A stretch of DNA of 64,000 bases from Corbicula japonica (GCA_038501625.1 JAZAYU010000926.1:1-64000), one strand, 5' to 3'. Positions 16,547 through 26,938 are shown, numbered from the stretch's first letter. Translations and numbers: made by a program. The notes: generated by a model from the letters alone, not told the origin.

Positions 16547-17896
16547 ATGAATACAAAAACAATAAACAAACAAGAACTATTTTTCAAAATACTCAGACAT
16601 CCACTTACTTCTCTTAGTGCTATGGCTATAGGCATATTAGTTGGTTTTGGTAATAAACAATTCGCCCTCTCACTTGGCATCTATGGAGAGGCTTATACAT
16701 TACTCTTAAAAATGACAGTGCTCCCCATACTTATTTCTGCTATTATCACTAGTTTAGGTTCGTTTATTATCAATAGTGCAATGAAAAAAATATTGGGAAA
16801 AATAATGTTTATGCTTGTATTATTTGCCTTTAGCTATGCTATTTTGGGTCTTATTACAGGTGGAATATTTAAACCAGGTTCATTATCTGAAGAGAATAGA
16901 AATATCATATCTCAAAAAATTAGTTTGCAGAGCAAAGTCTTAGAAATAGAATTAAATGCCGACATAAAAGACAGCACCAACGATGAAATTATAGCATTCT
17001 TATCTAGAATTATTCCTTATAATATATTTTATGCATTAACTAATAACGAAGTATTAGCTGTCTTGGTGTTTGCTATACTTTTTGGCTTAGCCCTAGGAGC
17101 CATACCTAAAAAAAGTTATCAGACACAGAGTCTAGTCATAGATTTTTTTGAAGAAATCTATTTTATATTCTCTAACATAATTAAATATATTATGATGCTG
17201 TTACCTTTTGCATTAATATGTATTTTAGCATCAGAAATTGCAAGGTCAGGTTTAGATGTAATAAAATCTAGTAGTAAATTAATTTTTTTGTTCTATATTT
17301 TAGGTATTTTAATTCTAATTATTAATACAATACTATTATCACTCAGTATGAAAAAGAATTTACTTTCTACATTTCACGAAATTTCATATCCTACTATTGT
17401 AGCGTTTACTACTAGAAACAGTATAGCCGCTATGGCAGTTTCTATAGACACCCTTCAAAATAAATTTAATTTAGAACTTGATTTTGCAAAATCTACTATG
17501 CCATTACTTACAGTGCTAGGCAGATTTGGAAATATTCTATATTTTGCACTGGTTGCCATGTTTTCGGCACAACTCTACTATATAAATTTAACCGTAGGTG
17601 TTGTGATTTTTCTGTGTATAAGTGTAGTCTTGGCTGGTATCGCAACTGCGGGTGCTAATGGGTTTGCAACCTTAACCTTGATAGGTATAATAATGGATAC
17701 TATTGGAGTCCCCTTTGATACTATTTTAGTCATATTATTAGTCATAGATGTTATTGTAGACCCTATGAGAACTACTTTAATTGTACATACTAATACAGTT
17801 CTTACTGGCATACTATATAGTCCTTATATGAAAGACAAAAATCAATTGATTTCTGACGCCATTAGAGAAGAAGTAGCAGATAGAAACAATAAATAA
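16547..17896 (+). CDS. Sodium:dicarboxylate/amino-acid symporter (DAACS/SDF family)
   Basis: 449 residues, about eight membrane helices. LLLKMTVLPILISAIITSLG, the first re-entrant region TTRNSIAAMAVSIDTL (Ser/Thr-rich hairpin), and DVIVDPMRTTLIVHTNTV in the last helix match glutamate/aspartate transporters. Imports an acidic amino acid or dicarboxylate with sodium or protons across the inner membrane. GGGAG precedes its ATG, 12 bp after the binding protein. The racemase downstream points to aspartate or glutamate, though this is inference. Confidence 0.85.
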   Translation: MNTKTINKQELFFKILRHPLTSLSAMAIGILVGFGNKQFALSLGIYGEAYTLLLKMTVLPILISAIITSLGSFIINSAMKKILGKIMFMLVLFAFSYAILGLITGGIFKPGSLSEENRNIISQKISLQSKVLEIELNADIKDSTNDEIIAFLSRIIPYNIFYALTNNEVLAVLVFAILFGLALGAIPKKSYQTQSLVIDFFEEIYFIFSNIIKYIMMLLPFALICILASEIARSGLDVIKSSSKLIFLFYILGILILIINTILLSLSMKKNLLSTFHEISYPTIVAFTTRNSIAAMAVSIDTLQNKFNLELDFAKSTMPLLTVLGRFGNILYFALVAMFSAQLYYINLTVGVVIFLCISVVLAGIATAGANGFATLTLIGIIMDTIGVPFDTILVILLVIDVIVDPMRTTLIVHTNTVLTGILYSPYMKDKNQLISDAIREEVADRNNK

Positions 17897-17901
17897 GCAT
17901 A

Positions 17902-20118
17902 ATGCGAAAACCTCTAGTATTATCTTTACAAACAATTTTAATATCTGTACTAGTTGCAGTAATATTAATATTGTTTGTCGTTATAGCATCGTTATTTTAT
18001 AGTCAAAACGAAAATATATCTTTAAGTGTTGCCTCTCAAATTGAAATTATGACTTCTAATTCTGTGATAAAAGAATTTGAAAATTATTTAAGAAATGCAG
18101 AAAATAAAGTAAATATTTTTTATGACTTGTTTCAAAGAAACCAAATAAATTTTAAATCAAAAGACTCTATTATTTCAAATTTAATGGCAACAATAGCCGA
18201 TGACCCACTTATAGGAGCGCTTTATTTTGCAGATTTTTCTGGCAATTTTTATATGGCAAAACACATGCCCGACGGGTCTTTAAGTAGTCGCTATGTACAT
18301 AGAACAGAAAACAAAATTCTAAGTACTTGGCAACATCAAAATACTGATTACAAATATGAATTTAAACCTTACGAAGAATTTAGTCTAGAAAATGGCTATG
18401 ACCCAAGAAGAAGACCTTGGTACAAAAATGCTTCATCAATAGAATTAATATGGAGCGAACCTTATATATTTGCTTCTGATAAAGTGCCAGGCATTACCGC
18501 AACTAAACGATTAAAAATTGAGAATTTTGAAGGTGTAGTTTCTGTTGATGTCAGTTTACAATATCTTACAGAATTTTTAGACAATTTATTTTTTAGTAAC
18601 TCGGGTACTGTGCTTGTTTTTAACGAGAATAATCAAATAATTGCATATAACGACACATATTTATCTGTAGATATGGTAAATGTATTAGCTGATTTAAGAA
18701 AAAAAGAATTATTAGATTTAAAGAATACATTTTTAAGCGATGAAATTACATATACACTTGATTTTATTAAAAATAATGCGTCTCAGCAAGCCTATACTAG
18801 AAGCAAGGGGTTTATACAGGTAGTTACCGATTTGTTATTTAGATCTAAAGAATTAAATCGTCTTGAAAATTTAAATTTCTCTGGTGGTACGACCGCAGAA
18901 ATTTTTAAGTATAATAATAAAAGATTTATTTTTACACAAAACTCTATTGATGTTTTTAAAGGAATCAATTGGCAGACAATTTTTCTTATTGAAGACACTG
19001 CAATAGTGGGAAACTTTAATAATACTATTACTATAGGAATTATCCTTATATCAATAATTTTTATTATTGTACTTTTATTTTATACTAAATTTTTAAGAAA
19101 TTTTACTGGCCGAATATATAATCTATCTGCGCTTATGCACAACATAACAAGTTTAAATTTAAATTACACATATAAAGAACAAGCAAACATACACATAGCT
19201 GAAATATCTAACATGGGAGTTGTCTATAACAAAGTAATAAGAAGTTTAATATCTTTTAGGAAATTTATCCCTAAGCAAGTTATTCAATATTCTTTAACTA
19301 AAGAAACAGAACTATCACCAGAAGTTGAATTAAAACAAAATATAAGTATATTATTTAGCGATATAGTGTCTTTTACAAGTATTACCGAAAAAATTTCTCC
19401 TTTGCAGTTATCAGATGCCATGCAAATATATTTTACCCATTTATCTGCTGTTATAGAAGAAAATAATGGCTTTATTGATAAATTTATAGGCGATGCTATT
19501 ATGGCATTGTTTGGAGTGTTTGAGAGTGAGAGTGAAAGTAAATCAAACCATGCAGAACAAGCTTGTTATGCTGCGTTAAAAATGCAAGTAGCACATCAAA
19601 AAATAAATAAAATTCTAAAAAAACAAAACAATGACATTGTGTTTAAAACAAGAATAGGCATTAACACAGGTCCTGCGTTAGTTGGCACGATAGGTTCAAA
19701 TATGAAATTAAATTATACCGCTATGGGAGATAGTGTAAATACAGCAAGCCGACTAGAAAGTCTTAATAAAAATTATAATACCTTTATATTAATTTCAGAA
19801 ACCACAAAGAAATTATTAGGCCCACAATTTTTGGTCAAAAAAATAGACTCTACCAAGGTAAAGGGCAAAGAGCAAAGTGTCACAGTATATCAGCTTATAG
19901 GCTATATCAAACCTAAACTTATTACAGAAGAAAAAAATAAACCGCATGCAGAAGAAAAAAATAAACCGCATGCAGTAATACAAAAGATTGTTCATAATAA
20001 AAAACAGCCACATAATTATAACCAAGAATATTTTAGCGATTATCACGAAGAAGAAACTGTAGCTAGCACAAAAATTGATACAACTGATGCCGACTTTGAT
20101 GAAACAAAGCACACCTAA
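17902..20118 (+). CDS. Membrane Cache-domain class III adenylate/guanylate cyclase
   Basis: 738 residues. Helix at about 13-33, a large extracytoplasmic sensor (about 34-370) with YDPRRRPWYKNA and YIFASDKVPGITATK typical of double Cache domains, helix at about 373-397, HAMP-like linker, and cyclase catalytic domain (about 478-665) with ILFSDIVSFTSI and FIGDAIMALFG supplying the metal aspartates and RIGINTGPALVGTIG downstream. Makes cAMP (or cGMP) in response to a ligand outside. It starts 5 nt after the symporter stop. The C-terminal tail contains an eight-residue repeat, EEKNKPHA, twice. Confidence 0.88.
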   Translation: MRKPLVLSLQTILISVLVAVILILFVVIASLFYSQNENISLSVASQIEIMTSNSVIKEFENYLRNAENKVNIFYDLFQRNQINFKSKDSIISNLMATIADDPLIGALYFADFSGNFYMAKHMPDGSLSSRYVHRTENKILSTWQHQNTDYKYEFKPYEEFSLENGYDPRRRPWYKNASSIELIWSEPYIFASDKVPGITATKRLKIENFEGVVSVDVSLQYLTEFLDNLFFSNSGTVLVFNENNQIIAYNDTYLSVDMVNVLADLRKKELLDLKNTFLSDEITYTLDFIKNNASQQAYTRSKGFIQVVTDLLFRSKELNRLENLNFSGGTTAEIFKYNNKRFIFTQNSIDVFKGINWQTIFLIEDTAIVGNFNNTITIGIILISIIFIIVLLFYTKFLRNFTGRIYNLSALMHNITSLNLNYTYKEQANIHIAEISNMGVVYNKVIRSLISFRKFIPKQVIQYSLTKETELSPEVELKQNISILFSDIVSFTSITEKISPLQLSDAMQIYFTHLSAVIEENNGFIDKFIGDAIMALFGVFESESESKSNHAEQACYAALKMQVAHQKINKILKKQNNDIVFKTRIGINTGPALVGTIGSNMKLNYTAMGDSVNTASRLESLNKNYNTFILISETTKKLLGPQFLVKKIDSTKVKGKEQSVTVYQLIGYIKPKLITEEKNKPHAEEKNKPHAVIQKIVHNKKQPHNYNQEYFSDYHEEETVASTKIDTTDADFDETKHT
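19927..19974. repeat. 24-bp tandem repeat, 2 exact copies, in the cyclase tail
   Basis: Two identical 24-bp copies encode EEKNKPHA twice in frame, downstream of the cyclase catalytic domain. Confidence 0.95.
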
Positions 20119-20133
20119 AAAAAGAGTAATAGC

Positions 20134-20883
20134 ATGAAAAATATTGGAATAGTAGGCGGAGTAGGTCCCCTTGCAGGCGTAGATCTACATGCAAAAATAA
20201 TTAAAAATACTAAAGCACACACAGATCAAGAGCATCTGCCAATTTATCATATATCTTGCTCTCACACTATAGAAGACCGCACTAAATATTATTTAGACAA
20301 TACACTGCGCAATCCCGCACTTGATATTTTTGCAATTATCAAACAGTTGCACAAACTTGAGTGCAAGGTTATAGGTATACCCTGTAATTCGTCTCATATT
20401 CATTGCATTCGATCTATGCTTGACACTCTAGTATTTGAGGCGTTTGGCAATGACATTAAAGTGTTGCACATGATAAAAGAAGTTGCCGCATTGTTAGCAA
20501 AAAAAAATATCAAAAAAGTGGGTTTATTGGCTACTCACGGAACTTGCAAATCTAAACTATATGAACACATATTACAAGAATACAATATAGAACTTGTTAT
20601 ACCTCAGACAGAAGAGCAAATTTTAAAAGTGCACGATAGCATCTATAATAAAGACTATGGCATAAAAGCACAGGTGTCACCCGTGCACCATAAAGTAAAA
20701 GAAATTTTGGCAGAAGAGGCAAATAAACTTAAACGCTTAAAAGTAGAAGGCATTATTTTAGGTTGTACAGAAATACCGCTTGCACTAAGTCAAGATAGTA
20801 TAGATGTCCCACTATATGATGCAACAGAAATTTTAGCAAGAGCACTTATTTATAACAGCAACCCAAATAAGCTATTACAATAA
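20134..20883 (+). CDS. Aspartate/glutamate racemase family protein
   Basis: 249 residues. MKNIGIVGGVGPLAG start, first catalytic cysteine in GIPCNSSHI, second in ILGCTEIPLAL, as in cofactor-independent Asp/Glu racemases (RacX/aspartate racemase type). Interconverts L and D forms of an acidic amino acid. It lies 15 bp after the cyclase gene, completing a binding protein, symporter, cyclase, racemase unit, so its substrate is probably what the unit imports. Which amino acid cannot be read from sequence. Confidence 0.88.
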   Translation: MKNIGIVGGVGPLAGVDLHAKIIKNTKAHTDQEHLPIYHISCSHTIEDRTKYYLDNTLRNPALDIFAIIKQLHKLECKVIGIPCNSSHIHCIRSMLDTLVFEAFGNDIKVLHMIKEVAALLAKKNIKKVGLLATHGTCKSKLYEHILQEYNIELVIPQTEEQILKVHDSIYNKDYGIKAQVSPVHHKVKEILAEEANKLKRLKVEGIILGCTEIPLALSQDSIDVPLYDATEILARALIYNSNPNKLLQ

Positions 20884-20884
20884 T

Positions 20885-21196
20885 TTATTTATTTGTATAT
20901 TCCATGCGGTGTGCACTATAAAGTTCAGAGATACAGCGACCACAAATATTAAAAACTTTTTGATCTTTGTTTCGATATTCTGGATTATCATGCAACATCG
21001 CAGAATAAATGATAGTTGAAAACTTATCTAAATATATTTTTTTAGCTTCGTTGTCTTTACCGAACACTTTTAATATTTTTTTCTTACATAAATGGTCTAT
21101 AACACTAACATTACTTGAACATAAAAGATGTTCATCTTCGCAATCAAAGATATGTACAGTATTTTTATTTTCTTGTAAAGAATATATTTTTTTCAT
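20885..21196 (-). CDS. Small hypothetical protein
   Basis: 103 residues, no recognised family. AGGAG 7 nt before the ATG supports expression. Charged, soluble, with several cysteines (IFDCEDEHLLCSS, LCKKK, ICGRC), the last as CGRC near the C-terminus. Convergent with the racemase gene (1 bp between stops). Downstream 21197-21356 has no gene. Confidence 0.6.
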   Translation of the reverse strand: MKKIYSLQENKNTVHIFDCEDEHLLCSSNVSVIDHLCKKKILKVFGKDNEAKKIYLDKFSTIIYSAMLHDNPEYRNKDQKVFNICGRCISELYSAHRMEYTNK

Positions 21197-21356
21197 TATT
21201 TAACTCCTAATTAATTTTGAATCTACTTACATTTTAACATATTTATAGTATATATTTCAAGTAAACCATGCTATATTTTTGATAAATTACTATAATACAT
21301 GTTAAATATCATACTAAATTAAAAAATTAAAATGTTTTAGTAGTAGGTTATTAAGA

Positions 21357-23327
21357 TTAAGGTCCAGTAAAGGTAAAATAGTCAATATCTTTGTGGTTTA
21401 AAATATTACTTGCGGCACCTTTTTGTGCAACACCTAAAGTTAAGGCTATATTTTCTTTTGGGCTTGCGGTGCTATTTGTAACATCACTTGCGATATTTGC
21501 ATAGGGTGGTTCAGCTAAATGTATGCCTTGTTCTATGATAATATGATAAAAGCCAGATGATTCTTCTTTATCAGTAGAAACAGTTATTTCATATTGTTCA
21601 CCAGTTTTAGCTTGAAAATAAATTTCAGAATATTTATCATTAGTACTTTTATCATCATTTTTAAATATCAAATTGGTACTTGTGGTATTTTTTTTATATA
21701 ATTCAAGTACAGTATCTACACTTTGAGATGAATAAAATGTAGAAACTCTATAAATAGTATTAAATTCTGTAGTTTCAAAATTTTTTGTCAAAGAAATTGA
21801 TTTTGATTCCACTGTTAAATCTCCATTAAAGGATACTCCATAATAACTACTGATATAGCCATACGAACCTTCGGGTAAATACACACCCCCTTTACCTGCC
21901 GAATCTGTTAATATGTTGTAAATAATACTTGTATCTCCTCTTTTATAAATAGATATCGCATAATTTGAAACTTTGATATTAGTATTATATGTAATAGTAA
22001 ACTCTACTTTAGTAAAGGTGGCTGTGGGTAAAGTGGCGGTGGCTAGGGCCTCTACTGGTCTTATTTTTCCCCATCCATAGGTAATATCAAACCCTGGAGG
22101 ACCCAAATCTAAAGCGGTAGTTTCTAAGATACTTTTAATTTGTGCGGGTGTTGCTGAAGGAAATTTTTGATACAATAGTGCCACTACCCCACTTACAAAG
22201 GGTGCTGACAAAGAAGTACCACTATATGAACCATAGTTATTGTTTGAGCCTCCTGATTCTAAAGTATAGATTTCTACCCCAGGTGCTACTACTGATAGTA
22301 AACTATTTTTTGTAGAAAAACTGGCAATTTTATTGTTACCATCAATAGCCCCCACAGCAATTACCCCAGGAAGCGATGCTGGATAGGATTTAAAATGAAT
22401 TGAGTTATTTCCACTTCCTGAAACTAAAGTAACATTATTTTGAATAGCATACTGCACTGCGTCAGCTTCTACATTAGAAAGAGGTCCTCCAAAACTCATA
22501 TTGATTACTTTTGCATTTGCATCGGTAGCTGCTTTTATTCCACTTGCACTAGCAAAAGATGAGATGATTGTTTTACCACTATCTTCTTCGATTTCCGCTA
22601 CTTTATAAGGTATAATAATTACATCTGGTGCCACACCAGCTATACCTTTACCATTGTTTTTTCTAGCTGCAATTACGCCCGCTACAAGGGTACCATGGCC
22701 TGCAAAATCAAAATTAGTTTTAGTGGTATACTCTTTGTTATTTATATAATCATAACCTGGTGCAAACGCAGTTGCTCCACCAAAATCTTCGTGCAAAGTA
22801 TTAACTCCACTATCTAAAACTGCTACTTTTACACCTGCACCTGTATAATTAAGCCATACATCTTCTAAACCTGTAACTTGCGGTGCATATTGATTAGTAT
22901 AATAAGGATCGTTTGGGGCAACAGATATTTGTCGTTTTTGATCTTCTTCTACTCTGAGTATAGAAGCCATATTATAAATTATATTAGTAGCTCCTTGAAC
23001 TTTTAGATATTTTTTATTTCCAATTTCTAAGGTAGCAAGCAGTGTGCCTCCTGTTTCTGTAAGAATTTGTTCTTGATTGGTATCTTTATCTACCATAAGT
23101 ATGCGTATATCACTTTTACCAAGTTTTTTAGTTTCTGTACTAATATCAAAATTATTAGTCTCTGATAAACCACTCTTTTTATCATTTATGTCAACACTGT
23201 CATCTTTTGTGGTTTCTAAACCACTATTTAATAAATCTTTAAGATTTTGGGCACAAGAACTCAAGATAAAAATAAATATTGTTACAAGCAATATACTTAG
23301 TATAATTGTAGATTTCGTATTATTCAT
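21357..23327 (-). CDS. Subtilisin-like serine protease lipoprotein (S8)
   Basis: 656 residues from the ATG at 23327 with AAGGAG upstream. Lipobox ILSSC at 21-25. Propeptide-like region to about 145, then the S8 catalytic domain with Asp172 (AVLDSGVNTLHEDF), His211 (FAGHGTLVAG) and Ser372 (SGTSLSAPFVSG); SGSGNN supplies the oxyanion Asn. The C-terminal part has a beta domain and a pre-peptidase C-terminal-like module (YSEIYFQAKTGEQYEITVS), then ends abruptly at DYFTFTGP, as if a second such module were cut short. It starts 10 bp after the Ig-like lipoprotein stop; the two are probably cotranscribed and act at the cell surface. Confidence 0.92.
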   Translation of the reverse strand: MNNTKSTIILSILLVTIFIFILSSCAQNLKDLLNSGLETTKDDSVDINDKKSGLSETNNFDISTETKKLGKSDIRILMVDKDTNQEQILTETGGTLLATLEIGNKKYLKVQGATNIIYNMASILRVEEDQKRQISVAPNDPYYTNQYAPQVTGLEDVWLNYTGAGVKVAVLDSGVNTLHEDFGGATAFAPGYDYINNKEYTTKTNFDFAGHGTLVAGVIAARKNNGKGIAGVAPDVIIIPYKVAEIEEDSGKTIISSFASASGIKAATDANAKVINMSFGGPLSNVEADAVQYAIQNNVTLVSGSGNNSIHFKSYPASLPGVIAVGAIDGNNKIASFSTKNSLLSVVAPGVEIYTLESGGSNNNYGSYSGTSLSAPFVSGVVALLYQKFPSATPAQIKSILETTALDLGPPGFDITYGWGKIRPVEALATATLPTATFTKVEFTITYNTNIKVSNYAISIYKRGDTSIIYNILTDSAGKGGVYLPEGSYGYISSYYGVSFNGDLTVESKSISLTKNFETTEFNTIYRVSTFYSSQSVDTVLELYKKNTTSTNLIFKNDDKSTNDKYSEIYFQAKTGEQYEITVSTDKEESSGFYHIIIEQGIHLAEPPYANIASDVTNSTASPKENIALTLGVAQKGAASNILNHKDIDYFTFTGP

Positions 23328-23337
23328 TATATTCTCC

Positions 23338-26300
23338 TTATTTAATTGTGATAAAAAATGCACCGTTATGAGCTAACCCAGTACCTAAATTATTTGTTTC
23401 TGTAGGATAGCTTGTTGATGTTACAGAAATAACACCTCCTAACGCACCGTAAGAATATTTTAAGGCACTAGTAACAAACCACATTATGGATTTACCTTTA
23501 TATTTATCTTCTCTTATATCCATTGTGTATTCTATCCTTCTCGGTGTAAAAATGTATTCGGTTGGAATGGAAAACCCTAGAGCATTTAAGTTTTTACCAG
23601 ATACAACTTCATATAAATATAATGCATCGATTCTTGTAAAAAACTGGTACATAGAAAGAAAATTAGATGAAGCAAAAGAATTTGTGTTATAACTAGGCTC
23701 CCATTGAAATGGGATAGAATTTGGCATGGTTTCGTAGACGGTATTATTGCTAGGGGAAACTAAATCTAATTGTACTCTTGGCATTATAGGAACAACAAAA
23801 TCTCTATAATCAGATTTATAAATATTATTATCTAAATCATTAAAGTAGTAATAATTAATTAAATAATCATACACCTTTCCTTCGCTTAATTCTGCAGAAG
23901 TATCTATATACTCTATGTAAATAGAGTTTGATTCTTCATCATTAACTATTTTTTTAGAATATCCTATATATTTGAATGTCGACAATGACAGTGAATCTGA
24001 TTCTAATCTTCTATAGACCATAATGCCATCAAACCAAGATTGCTGTACCAAAATTTTTACTGATATTGAGGTCTTATCACTAGTTGTATAGAGGTTGCTA
24101 TTTGAACCATAAGTATCTGCATAAATTTTTACCCTTGTTGTTATATTTGAACCTGGAGCATACATAGTTGAAGTTATAGAGTTTAGGCCATTGATGATTG
24201 GGATAATAAATATACCCTGATTATTATTAATGTCATAACTCACAAATTCTAAATAGTGTGGGCCCGACGGAATTGTAATTGGAATTAAACTATAAGTAAG
24301 ACTATTTGTTGTGCTAGTTGATGCTTCTAAAATTCTTGAACCTACAGTGCCTATAGATAATGCAAGTGCATATTTTTCGCTAGACTCTGTTGCAATTGGA
24401 TTTTCACCTGTTGTAGTTGCAGTAATGGATATAACGCTAGTAATAATTTGATTTGGAGTTATGCCAGTTACACTTATACTTGGGGCATTGAGCGATCTTC
24501 CTTGAGCCACAATATCAAATTGTTGCATATAGAGTGTTGGCACTAAATTGTCAGCAATTGTAAATACTACTTTAGATGTAGCTAGACCAGGTTTTCTTGC
24601 CTCTATAGTAAAAGATCCATTGGTTACTAGTTTAGAAAATGTAAATTTTCCATTTGCGTCGGTGCTAACAGTGTCTAATATTGGGAAAGTGTTGCCATTA
24701 GAATTTGTTCGTTTAAGGGTAACCATAGAAGACACAACTGCTGACCCCCCTTTACCAACACTAATATACCCGCTTATATCAAGACCTATGACAGTAATCT
24801 TTACAGTTGCAGTTTTGATTCTGCCTAAATAATTACCAGTGCCTGTAGCAGTTATAGTAAAGTCTGTAGTTTTTAATGGAAATGCAGTACTTGCAACACT
24901 AACTAACCCTGTAGAATTATTAATGCTAATATCAGTGGGTAGTGTAGGTGTCCCTGTTGCACTATAAGTTGCTGTCACTTCAGAAGAACCCCAATTTGCA
25001 GCACTAGTTGCTGTAGACCCCACACCAACATTTATTTCAACATAACTAAAAGTTTGAGGAAATGACTTAGATTGTACAGTTATATCTATTGTTGCGGTTG
25101 CAGTACCTGTATAATTGCCAGTACCAATTGCGGTAACTGTATAATTAGTCACTGCCCCAATTACTGCAAGAGTGCCAACAGTAACTTGACCGGCATTATT
25201 TACACTAATATCTTTTATAGAACCCGTTGTAGTAGCAGCTATGCTATAAGTAGCAGTAAAATTTAAATTTGTTTTGTTAGCCACTTGTGATTTTACAGTA
25301 CCAACATCAGTTACAATAGCAGTATAGTTGTTTAAGAACCCGGTAATAATTTTTCTATTCACGGTTATAGTCAATGTTGTAGTTTTGCTATTTATAAACG
25401 CTGGTGCAATACCTGTTGCAGTAACAGTATAAACGACTGCATTTATTAGTGCACTATTATCTACACTCACCTCACCTGTATTTGAATTTATAGATACTCC
25501 AGCAGTAGTAGGAGTTATACTATAAATGGCTACAGGTGTAATCGTTGCCCATGTAGGACTTGAAGTTGCTTTCTCATCTTCAAATGATGAAGTGATATTA
25601 GTGTAACTAAAGGTAAGAGTTGAAACATCTACTTTTGCTTTATGAATCTGTATGCTTTTCACTAATGTTATCGTGCCTGTGTACTTTGCATCTATACTTT
25701 TTGCAGTAGCAGTAATTGTATAATCTTTTGCAGCTGCTTCAACGGCAGTATTATCTATACTAATAACACCAGTTACAGGATCAATAGAAACCCCATTTGG
25801 TGCTCCTGAAGTTGTAATTGTATATGTTACTACTGCTGTACCAAAGTCAAAATTCCACACTGGGGTGGCACTTGTTGCCTCTGTCGCAAAAGTTGATATT
25901 TCATTAGGATTGTAAGTTAAAGTAAAAGTTGAAATATCTATTTTTTGTACTTTTATTGTAATATCTTTAGTAAGCAAATTGATATATGCACTGCCAGTAT
26001 TACCAGTAACAGTAAGTATATACTCTGCAGTATTTGCAGGTGCGGTGTTTGGTACTGTTATTACACCTGTTTTAGGATCTATAGTTAGTCCTGTTATTTC
26101 AATGCCAGATATTTTTGGAACAATACTATAAGTTACCGTCGGGTACACCTCAGTAGCAAGAGGAGTAGAAGTATCTGTCCATTTTGGGATGGACAGCAGT
26201 GGGGTACCAACAATAGTTGTTAAGGGTGTGTTCGCACCATTGGCATCAGCAGAAATATAGTTTAACGCTATATTAGTGTTAGTTGCAAGATTTATTGCTG

Positions 26301-26703
26301 TTGTTAAAATAGCAAGCTTAAAAGTGCCACTAATAGTGTCTTTATAACTACCCGTACCAGTTGCAGTAATTGTATATTCAGTTCTTGCTTGGGCTACTAC
26401 ACTTGCAGAAATAAGAATATTTCCATTTGTATCAAAATCTACCCCTACTGGAAGTGATGGCGTGCTATTATAAGTGACAGTTTGCTTGGTATCAGTGTCC
26501 GCAGACCATACAACAGCCACTGTTTTAACTGTGCCCACAACTATACTTATTTCTTCGTAAGAAAAAATACCAGTAATCTTCTTTATTTTTTCCTCTTCTG
26601 GAACTTCTGAGGTTTTAGTCGTGACTGTGAATTCTCCACAGCTATATAAAAAGCTAAAAAGCAAGACTATAAATAGTGTGCCATAGTTTATAAGTGATTT
26701 CAT
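23338..26703 (-). CDS. Large surface lipoprotein with repeated Ig-like domains
   Basis: 1121 residues from the ATG at 26703 (GGAG 5 nt upstream). Lipobox FLYSC. Residues about 30-690 contain roughly seven repeats of 85-95 residues with the pattern YTITATGTGSYKDTISGT and GVSIDPVTGVISIDN, a putative Ig / cadherin-like fold. A carboxypeptidase-regulatory-like domain (about 690-770: VSTDANGKFTFSKLVTNG) and beta-rich FN3-like C-terminal regions follow. Likely an adhesin or scaffold at the surface. Heads an operon with the subtilisin lipoprotein, which may process it. A 6-bp repeat lies in its leader. Confidence 0.8.
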   Translation of the reverse strand: MKSLINYGTLFIVLLFSFLYSCGEFTVTTKTSEVPEEEKIKKITGIFSYEEISIVVGTVKTVAVVWSADTDTKQTVTYNSTPSLPVGVDFDTNGNILISASVVAQARTEYTITATGTGSYKDTISGTFKLAILTTAINLATNTNIALNYISADANGANTPLTTIVGTPLLSIPKWTDTSTPLATEVYPTVTYSIVPKISGIEITGLTIDPKTGVITVPNTAPANTAEYILTVTGNTGSAYINLLTKDITIKVQKIDISTFTLTYNPNEISTFATEATSATPVWNFDFGTAVVTYTITTSGAPNGVSIDPVTGVISIDNTAVEAAAKDYTITATAKSIDAKYTGTITLVKSIQIHKAKVDVSTLTFSYTNITSSFEDEKATSSPTWATITPVAIYSITPTTAGVSINSNTGEVSVDNSALINAVVYTVTATGIAPAFINSKTTTLTITVNRKIITGFLNNYTAIVTDVGTVKSQVANKTNLNFTATYSIAATTTGSIKDISVNNAGQVTVGTLAVIGAVTNYTVTAIGTGNYTGTATATIDITVQSKSFPQTFSYVEINVGVGSTATSAANWGSSEVTATYSATGTPTLPTDISINNSTGLVSVASTAFPLKTTDFTITATGTGNYLGRIKTATVKITVIGLDISGYISVGKGGSAVVSSMVTLKRTNSNGNTFPILDTVSTDANGKFTFSKLVTNGSFTIEARKPGLATSKVVFTIADNLVPTLYMQQFDIVAQGRSLNAPSISVTGITPNQIITSVISITATTTGENPIATESSEKYALALSIGTVGSRILEASTSTTNSLTYSLIPITIPSGPHYLEFVSYDINNNQGIFIIPIINGLNSITSTMYAPGSNITTRVKIYADTYGSNSNLYTTSDKTSISVKILVQQSWFDGIMVYRRLESDSLSLSTFKYIGYSKKIVNDEESNSIYIEYIDTSAELSEGKVYDYLINYYYFNDLDNNIYKSDYRDFVVPIMPRVQLDLVSPSNNTVYETMPNSIPFQWEPSYNTNSFASSNFLSMYQFFTRIDALYLYEVVSGKNLNALGFSIPTEYIFTPRRIEYTMDIREDKYKGKSIMWFVTSALKYSYGALGGVISVTSTSYPTETNNLGTGLAHNGAFFITIK

Positions 26704-26722
26704 GCAATCTCCAAATATTAAA

Positions 26723-26746
26723 AAAAATAAAAATAAAAATAAAAAT
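26723..26746. repeat. 6-bp repeat (AAAAAT), 4 copies, in an mRNA leader
   Basis: Lies between the predicted transcription start (near 26764) and the ribosome-binding site of the Ig-like lipoprotein gene. Changes in copy number would alter leader length but not the reading frame. Confidence 0.85.
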
Positions 26747-26770
26747 AAATTATTATTTAATTCATATACA

Positions 26771-26799
26771 ATATTATATATTTTTTTTAGAAATGTCAA
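26771..26799 (-). promoter_or_regulatory. Sigma70-type promoter of the Ig-like lipoprotein/subtilisin operon
   Basis: On the minus strand TTGACA (26794-26799), 17-bp spacer, TAATAT (26771-26776). Confidence 0.65.
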
Positions 26800-26938
26800 G
26801 TAACTTGTGCTAATTTTGTAAAAGAAATGCCTATATATCTACCAATACCGATACCGATACCCAGCGATATATTTCTCTTTTTGAAACTTACAGTGCAGTA
26901 AAATAAAGTTAGAAAAAAACTTTATAACATATTATAAG

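Noticed and set aside
15713..17896. Binding protein plus membrane protein as an ABC or TRAP transporter
   Set aside because: The membrane protein has DAACS/SDF motifs and no ATPase is present, and TRAP subunits are absent.
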